From Amphibalanus amphitrite (taxonomy: Eukaryota > Arthropoda > Thecostraca > Balanomorpha > Balanidae): a stretch of DNA of 64,000 nt. The notes under the pieces were generated by a model that made no database searches, had not been told where the DNA came from, and was given only the letters and a program-made list of their open reading frames with translations. The stretch is from NCBI RefSeq assembly GCF_019059575.1, contig NW_024881705.1:310001-374000 (forward strand), in the 5' to 3' direction. Shown here one piece after another: positions 56,829 to 64,000 of this stretch (positions are counted from its first letter, which is position 1; every line of letters starts with the position of its first letter). The position numbers were made by a program, and so were the translations under genes.

Positions 56829-59154
56829 CTGAAACTGAACAAATGTCAGGCTAAATTAGGATACTCATTTATATTCAGATGGTGTAGTGATTTGTCCTGT
56901 GGAGAGTAAGCATTTTAACAGAAAGGTATAAGCAGAGTTTTAAGGAATAGTTCAAGTCAAATGAGTACCTATAATGCTAGAGTGAGTAAGTGTGGTTTAC
57001 AAAATTGTAAACATGTTTAGTGTTAATCAGGACCATAGCACTGCAAGTCTTAATGCCATATCATATATTGCAACAACCACATGTCCCCCTTACTTGGACA
57101 TTAGTGAGCTAAAGACATCAGTAATCTGTACTATGTTGACCTATTTAGTATTTATCAAGGAATACTTTGCAGCAGAAAAGGTGAAGGTGGTAACTGGTAG
57201 GTCAAGTCAATAGTGATGAAGATCTGGAATTGATCCAGACAATATAGTTAATATTGGCACATGGTTGAAAAAATGATTACACTTAGAAATCACCTATCAG
57301 AAAAATATCAATTCAAAGTTAGGTACTGAAATCAACCAGCTAAGCTCTGAAAATCTGAGGATTCATACATCAATTTTAGACATAAGTGAAACAAAAGTTA
57401 TGCAAACAAACTTATAAAAACATCACTTCATTAAATAATCTGGAGTCATCCATATGCTTGGGTTACATTAGTAGACCCTCTCATTGATTAGCATTATTTT
57501 GCCAATTAAACACCATTTGACAACACCAATTAGGTATTGGAAAGTACTTATTACAATGTGATAAGCCTTCAGTTCAAACAATGTCTTGCCACTGAGCACC
57601 ATACCACAAGGTGTGGCAGCAGTTTACAAGGCACACTAGCTAGGGTGGAAGATCTGCAGTCTGCACCAGCCCACACCAACTAGACTGAGACGGGAAACCC
57701 GTACCACCCCTCAGTATTCACCAAACAAGACCTCAAACTTGTAATCTAATTATTCCCTGGCTAGCCCTGTTGTGTCTCTTATGCATCAATTTCTTGGACA
57801 AAAGTACGCCAGCATGGCAGTTCAAGTTAAGCACAGTGCCTGCTAGGACCCGTCCCACAGGACGACGGTGAAAACAGGGCGCCTGGGGCAATTTGATCAA
57901 GGTTCGTGAAATTCACATGTGACGTTTAGCATGTAGAAGGCCGACAAAGGGGGAGAAGTTCCAAATGTCACGTGACTAATATGCCCTCCGGCGCCCTGTT
58001 TTCACCGGCGTCCGTCCCACACTGCTTGGTAAATATTCACTTCAGGTCTCAGGATTGACTCAATTATGAAAGGTAAATTTTACATTTTCTTCCATTAGTT
58101 GACATCCTTAATCAAGATATGATCCTTACATGTCACCAAAATATAAAGACGCACAAATGTAAAAAAGGCAAAATAACTTGACAAAGCTCAACTCATTACA
58201 CCTCACCTTTTGCGTAATATAGGATTAGGTATTTATATACACTGTGGGATTAGGAAGGTCATATTCTTTAACTTAAATGCGCCTGGGTTTCAAGGAATCA
58301 AGCTGGGATCTTGCCCTCTTTATAAAGCAGATAATCAGCAAAATTATGAGCACAAATGCCAACCTGCTAAAATAGCATATGAGCTTGCAAAGCGTGCAAA
58401 ACTGCAAACTTATCTAATTGCATTGCAAAAGCAGACTGGCGGAATGTAAACACCAGAATTGTCGCAAATGCGGCATAACCGTCTTGAGATTTAGAGCACC
58501 ATCAGCTGATAAACTCCCGGTCTGTATGGTCCTGCCATCTGTTGTCTAATTTAGGAACTAACCGGTATTCCTACCCCATTTGATCTATTGAAAGCCGTCA
58601 ATTTTTTATCATGCTAACAAAATAAAATGTTACAAAAAATCAACCAGCATTTGTGTATATCGCCATAAAAACACTTTGCCAACGCTTCTGTCTTGATCAC
58701 CGCCTGCTTCCGATTCAAGTCTCTGACTTCCGGTTGACATCTGGAAAGGGTCGGGCCATTTGCTTCGGGGCTCGGTTGCACCAGGACCCAGGTTGCGCCT
58801 TGCTGCTGCGGGCTGTGTGTTTTGGAGTTTCGTAGGAGGAGGAGAATAAGCCCTACCGAACAAATGAAGGCAACTGGATCAGTGCAGGTCAGTGCCGCCA
58901 CATTCACGTCCATCCCCAACTTGCAGCCATCGGCCATCGCAGATACCTATTGGCCACTACACAAGTAACAACCATGGTCACCACTCACCGTCGCTTAGGG
59001 CCCGGTTAGGGGTGCCGGGTGGGGGCTGGAGACGAGTGGAGCCAGTGGAGGGAATGGGATCCTACGTCCATGACCGTTTATCCTAATTTAAAATAGGTAT
59101 GCTCTCAGCCCGGCTAGATCCGCTTCTAGTGGTCATTAGTCATCACCTGCATTG
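56829..59154. other. Region upstream of METTL9, no confirmed exon
   Basis: It may contain the METTL9 promoter and first exon. A minus-strand open frame at 58,614-58,937 has a hydrophobic stretch (PVAFICSVGLILLLLRN) that could be a signal anchor. I cannot show a phase-2 donor that would join it to 56,828. Apart from the MITE at 57,860-58,012 the rest is AT-rich and plain. Confidence 0.4.
57860..58012. mobile_element. Small MITE with 9-bp direct repeat
   Basis: Ends GGACGACGGTGAAAACAGGG and, read backwards from the right, GACGCCGGTGAAAACAGGG, followed in both by CGCC. The 9-bp repeat CGTCCCACA lies on both sides (57,851-57,859 and 58,013-58,021). The 153-bp element is non-coding. A 9-bp duplication suggests Mutator-like transposition, which is an inference. 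Confidence 0.75.
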
Positions 59155-59824
59155 GGATGTAGGTACACTCGGGGGCAGATTGATGTTCTACAACTCTTTA
59201 TCCACCGGGTTCCTATGCCTCAGCATTGGCAGCAGCCGCCTGGTACCGGTAGACTGTGCCGCTTCACTTACTTGTCAAGCGGCACAGCCTACCCACACCG
59301 TATGCCACCGGTCTGGGTCGGTGGCTGGAAGGCGATGTGGGCCGCCTGTGACGTCAGCGCAGCGGCGAGGGCCGAGCCCGGAGGCATGGCTCGGGTCGGC
59401 GTGTCGCAGCGGCTGGCGAGGGCTGGCCCCAGCGCTGGGGAGTGAGGTGGGGTGGGAGCACGGACATCGCGCGGCTGAGCGAGTGTAGTTAACTTTCGTG
59501 TCTCAAGGCGCCAATTATTCTACATAACAATTGTGCTAAAGCAGTTGTTAAAATGTCCTATCCCCAAGACAGCGCCTATCATCATACTTGCCATGCACAT
59601 TACGACACGCTTAAACGTGGCATTGGGACAGCCGATAGAATTTATATCACACGTGCATCGAGTTGCGGAGCTATACATTGTTTATAACAGAAGTATTAAG
59701 GCCTTGATTGAGCTCATTGGTGTCTATTATTTCGCACAGCAATCGTCCAGAGACGTGGGAACTGGGGTTTTTTGATAGCGCGGCGTCCCAACTTTAAGCA
59801 ACTCTTACTGTTCCTCTAATGTGT

Positions 59825-59952
59825 GGTCGCAGCCACCAAAAGCAAACCGTTCCAACTAGGAACAAATAAGTCGGCGCACCTGGGACGGTTCGAACCGGGT
59901 TTCTCCAACCGGTCACCCTACGACGCAAGCGTGTATCCACTGAGCTGCCGAA
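59825..59952 (-). mobile_element. tRNA-derived SINE, copy 1
   Basis: On the minus strand, an A-box-like GGCAGCTCAGTGG (59,937-59,949) and a B-box GGTTCGAACC (59,887-59,896) stand about 40 bases apart, as in tRNA promoters. They are followed by the tail words CCTAGTTGGAACGGTTTGC and GGCTGCGACCAC. The acceptor-stem pairing of a real tRNA is missing, so this is a SINE head. Confidence 0.75.
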
Positions 59953-60057
59953 ACCAGCGACCACCCGCCGCGGTCAAACGCGATCAAATGTCACAATACT
60001 GTAATTGGCGATCAGCGGGTGAATGTCATTTTGTTTTGTGCAGACGAGGACCATTCT

Positions 60058-60192
60058 TGGTAGTTCAGTGGATGAACGCTCGTGTCGTGAATTGGCCGGT
60101 GGGAGAAGCCCGGTTCGAAGCCCCCTGAGTGGCCGACTGTTTGGCACCTAGTTGGAACGGTTTGCTATTGGGGGCTGCGGCCTGCGACCACA
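60058..60192 (+). mobile_element. tRNA-derived SINE, copy 2
   Basis: Plus-strand copy: A-box-like TAGTTCAGTGG (60,061-60,071), B-box GGTTCGAAGCC (60,112-60,122), tail CCTAGTTGGAACGGTTTGC and CTGCGACCAC. It is diverged from copy 1 in the tRNA-like part, which suggests that the pair was made by two insertions or an old inversion. Confidence 0.75.
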
Positions 60193-60896
60193 TATTAGAC
60201 TTTAGAGCAACAGAAATAATCGCTTTAAATTGGGGCGTTGGCTGCGGCACTACTCATAGCCCCCAGTTCCCACGTCTCTGGATGATTGCCGTGCGAAACA
60301 ATAAACACAATCTGCTCAATCAAGGCCTTAATACTAATATGTTATACAAAATATAGCTCCGCACCTCGAGGCACGAGTGGCATAAGTTCTATCGGCTGTC
60401 CCATTGCCGCGCTTAAGTGTGTCGTAATGTGCATGGTAAGTATGATGATAGGCGCTGTCTTGGGGATAGGACATTTTAACAACTGCTTTAGCACAATTGT
60501 TATGTAGAATAATTGGCGCCTTGAGACGCAAAAGTTAACTACACTCGCTCAGCCGCGCGAAGTCCGTGCTCCCACCCCACCTCACTCCCCAGCGCTGGGG
60601 CCAGCCCTCGCCAGCCGCCGCGCCGCGCCGACCCGAGCCATGCCTCCGGGCCGGGCTCGGCCCTCACCGCTGCGCTGACGTCACAGGCGGCCCACATCGC
60701 CTTCCAGCCACCGACCCAGACCGGTGGCATACGGTGTGGGTAGCCTGTGCCGCTTGACAAGTAAGTGAAGCGGCACAGTCTACCGGTACCAGGCGGCTGC
60801 TGCCAATGCTGAGGCATAGGAACCCGGTGGATAAAGAGTTGTAGAACATCAATCTGCCCCCGAGTGTACCTACATACTGTACTGAGCTTATTTATC

Positions 60897-62948
60897 CAGG
60901 GGCGTCGCCGACGGGGGGTCGGGGGGGTCGCGACCCCCCCCCCCACTCGTCAAAACCGGGGGGTTCGACCCCCCCACTTTTGGCGATGCTGAGTATGCTT
61001 TTTTTAGCTATCATGTCAGGGAAGTTGGCGTCAGCAACATCAACAAATACATCGTCAGATTCAGAATCGCTTCAAGAGCTCCCTATAGTCCCTATTGCTT
61101 ATAGGTCAATAAGCTGTGGGCTAGAACATCAGCATGACAATATTATTTTAGTCCCTTTTTATCCCTCAAATGAGCGAGCGCGTCAAAACTGACCCAAGCG
61201 TTCGTCTGATTGTCAAAATAATGGTTGCAGTCGATTCGTCGGATGACGTATCAGAAACTACGAGGTACCTGGCTAGCCTCAGCCCTGCTACCCTCGGACC
61301 TGCCTGCATAGGGGAAATGGGGTCAGATGGTGGATCCCTCTGGGGCTTTCCTAATAAGACGCGCAAAAAGGAGTATATTGCAACGAAACTTCCAGTGACC
61401 TCGAGTTAATGAATTTTACACCTATTCTAAAAAAAAATTGGCCCTGATTCGAATATGGATGACCTTGGTTAACTTTTTTGAGTTTTATTTGCTTCCACTT
61501 TCAAGTGTGGTTTTTGGGGCTGATTTCGAGTTTAGCGCCCGTTTGAACCGTTTGAAGTAGTTTTGATAAATGATGGTTATGTAACATGCTACGAAGCTAT
61601 CGTTGGTGGTTGTCAGTCACCCACTCTAGATGGCCGGCAGGAAGCCTGCTGGTCGACCTGACCTGACCCGACCCGATCTACCCAAAATGCATGGAGTCAT
61701 CATCTTTGTTCAAGACTAACATCGAACTCGTACTCGGGACCCGGATAACAGCTACGGCTCACTAAGTTCTAGCAGGCGGCCAGATTTTCCCTACTTTTGG
61801 GCGTTGACCTAAGATGACCCGGCCAAGACCTTGAAATTGGGCATCATCGGCTTTCACTCATCACGGGCAGCATTTTCGCTCTTCTGCGAAACTCTACCTC
61901 GATCAGGGGCCGAAAGCATATGCCTTATGCGTTACGTTGGTAAACGTTTTACCTTAGCGACCCGCAAAATACGAATAAGAGCTACAGCAACACAGAAAGC
62001 GTATTCGATAGCTTTTTAAAGCTCTTTCGCCAACTTCGCCTCAGATATGACTTCGAGTCTATGGCTTGTGTACCATAGAGTCCAAACAGCTAAGCGGACG
62101 GATTTTGCCGAAACATTTGTTCTGTAACAACCCATGATTCAGTGAATGTGTATGATATTCATGTTATCACCATCGTTTTTGTTTCGTCGAAACACGTCGA
62201 ATGGCTCACAATTTGAACTTAAAAACTTGAATAGAAAACTTGACATCAGGTAAAGGTCATGACCTGACCGGAAAGAACCTGCTGCATATGGATCGATCTG
62301 TGTTACTGAGCTGAACACACTCCAGGTGCTGTCATCGCTCTACAACGTCTCCATCAAAAGTTGTTGTCGAAAATGTGTTAGAGACCTTTGATGACCTAAT
62401 GACTGACCATTTCAGTCACCACTGGTCATTAGCTGCACCTTATCTCTAAAATGAACAAGGTGCCATGGCTACAAAAGTATCTAGCGTTTTTAGCATATTC
62501 TTTCAAAGCAGAGGGCATCGTGCTTTTTCCCATATCTTATCATGATTGGTGAGGTCACATACCTATTTGACCTGACTTCGCTTCTCAGATGTAAAATCCC
62601 AGATTCATGAACTGTTGGCACTTATAATCCCATTCATTACACCAAATTTCAGACTTATAGGAGTCAGGAGATAATCTATAGGAATGACAAGATTGCAGTT
62701 TTAAGAGGCATTAAAACTGAACTTGACATGACATTGTGACCTGACCTCAGGTGATCTCTGCTTGATTTTTATGCACGATGCAAAATTGATGTGCAATAAG
62801 ATATACCGCTGCTTTCGCGGCGCTGCGCGCCGAGGTTTTTCTCCGGGCACACGAAAAAACCGGGAGTGTGGCTAAAAACACCCCTACCCATCAAGACGAA
62901 GACCGGAAACCCGACCCCCCCACTCAAAAATCCGTGGCGACGCCCCTG
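60897..62948. mobile_element. hAT-type non-autonomous element, 2.05 kb, AGGTCA-rich
   Basis: Starts CAGGGGCGTCGCC and ends GGCGACGCCCCTG, perfect 13-bp inverted ends. It is flanked by a perfect 8-bp duplication TATTTATC (60,889-60,896 and 62,949-62,956). The interior has no transposase. It carries the AGGTCA-rich sequence that is also present, in pieces, at 10.4-11.9 kb and 15.9-17.2 kb, and probably at 47.6-48.1 kb. It is the best-bounded copy of that family in the window. Confidence 0.88.
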
Positions 62949-62956
62949 TATTTATC

Positions 62957-64000
62957 GATTGGAAAATGAAACGTTCGGTGCCGAGACATTACCTTATAAA
63001 TATCATCGTCCCACCATTGCACCCACCGACACGGGGCAGATCGGCCAGGCCAGGTGAATGGTGATTCAACTCTCGGTGCTCGAATAGTCGGCCTATTTCT
63101 GGGTGCACCGTGCCGTTGAACATGTCCATGTTGCTTTGCGCCTGGACTCTCCTCTATATAGCCTTGGGTCGGAGCGTTTGACCAGCGTTCCCCCTTGGTG
63201 ATCTGGATCAGGTCAGGCCGAGGTCAAGTCAGGGATCACCGAATACGATCTTTCGGATATTGAAGCATGAGTGTCGTCTGCGGAGCAGTGGCGTTGCTCG
63301 CTATAGGCCCTACTAAATTAGCCGCCTGTTTTGCTTCAAGTCACGAGTTGCTGTTTTGAACATCAATAGCAACATGCGATGTAATGCTTTATGTATGGCG
63401 CTATGAAGGTTATGAGCGAACGATCTCGATTGTAATGCCGGCAGCAGAGAGTGCTACCACTGTTCCTCACATAACTTAGGTACCTAAACGTTTGGCTCGG
63501 ACTCGGGACTTCGGAGCTCCGAAGGGTAGCGCGATGCGATCCGCGGTCATTCTCCTGGACCCGGTCCGAAGCCATGTTCCGACAAGGCTGGTGAGGTCAG
63601 CCGGGCCAGGTCAGGTCAGTGTCCACTCCAAGGACTGCCTACCCACTTGTCCTCCCTAATCTCTTCGGGGTGCGTATTATTTAGGCCAGGGTTCATAATG
63701 TCCAGGGCATGATGTGTCCAGTGCTCGAAATGGCCAGTGCCTTGAATTGGCCAGTGTTCATATTGTCCAGCGATAGGCGTTATCACAAGTGTATTCGCGG
63801 CCATTGGGGCGACGTAAGAAAAGAAGAAACCAACTGGCCCTAAGAACTTTAAATTATCAGTTAGCATGCACCTTTTCCTTGATGTGTAGAGAATTTACCA
63901 TTATTTGTTACAGAAAATTGCATTTAAAATCTTCCATTTATGCTTTTTTCATCGTTTGCACAATATGTTCTTTTACTAAGCTAGAAACACTAATTAGAAA
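62957..64000. other. End of window, no supportable gene
   Basis: It holds some TGACCT/AGGTCA words (63,205-63,230; 63,594-63,620) and a loose repeat of TGTCCAG/GGCCAGTG between 63,685 and 63,770. The last 150 bases are AT-rich. No exon is recognised. Confidence 0.5.

Larger units (their letters stand above)
59155..60878. repeat. 1.7-kb palindrome with opposed SINEs at the centre
   Basis: Bases from about 59,155 (GTAGGTACACTCGGGGGC) to about 59,995 and from about 60,045 to 60,878 (GCCCCCGAGTGTACCTAC) are reverse complements with small indels. The symmetry centre is near 60,017. The outer part is GC-rich (CGGTAGACTGTGCCGCTT, CAGCGCTGGGGAGTGAGG). The inner part contains a tRNA-derived SINE in each arm. 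Its right edge is 10 bases from the hAT element's target duplication at 60,889. Confidence 0.85.

Noticed and set aside
58614-58937. First METTL9 exon with signal anchor
   Set aside because: The hydrophobic stretch is suggestive, but no phase-2 donor leading to 56,828 could be shown.
60058-60130. A functional tRNA gene
   Set aside because: A and B boxes are present, but acceptor and anticodon stems do not pair. The SINE tail is shared with the inverted copy.

Overview
This is a piece of an animal nuclear genome, most likely an arthropod and possibly a crustacean. The reasons are spliced genes with GT-AG introns, many transposons with target-site duplications, tRNA-derived SINEs, non-LTR retrotransposons, and a small family of four-helix membrane proteins that looks arthropod-like. 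I cannot name the species. Nothing prokaryotic was seen.

Layout. Bases 1-25,000 are repeat-dominated. They hold two broken non-LTR retrotransposons (about 34-940 and 18,286-20,640, minus strand), two small hAT-type elements with 8-bp target duplications (5,639-6,158 and 9,519-10,176), a tandem satellite (10,970-11,855), long AGGTCA-rich repeats, and three related genes for small four-helix membrane proteins on the minus strand (8,259-8,753; 12,499-13,032; 21,482-22,290). The third of these is chimeric and frameshifted. Bases 26,753-28,085 are a 668-bp tandem duplication carrying a MITE. Bases 28,125-29,174 encode a secreted protein with two CUB domains in two exons.

Bases 30,761-56,828 hold two well-resolved housekeeping genes, both on the minus strand. 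One is calpain-7 (CAPN7; 14 coding exons, 840 aa, intact catalytic Cys/His/Asn). The other is METTL9 (histidine N-methyltransferase; 6 coding exons, about 320 aa), which lies upstream of it and has a 9.5-kb second intron. Every exon junction I propose keeps phase. The last 8 kb hold a mariner relic, a small MITE with a 9-bp duplication, a 1.7-kb palindrome with two opposed tRNA-type SINEs at its centre, and a 2.05-kb hAT-type element with a perfect 8-bp duplication.

The most unusual signal is that many exon-intron junctions in CAPN7, METTL9 and the CUB gene have been copied in tandem into the neighbouring intron, in 2 to 6 copies. Some copies keep a usable splice site and others have lost it (acceptor AG changed to AA). 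The second theme is transcription-factor-like motif arrays carried by transposons: TGASTCA (AP-1-like) in the 5.6-kb MITE, CACGTG in the 31-32.8-kb palindrome, and AGGTCA (nuclear-receptor-like) in the dispersed repeats.
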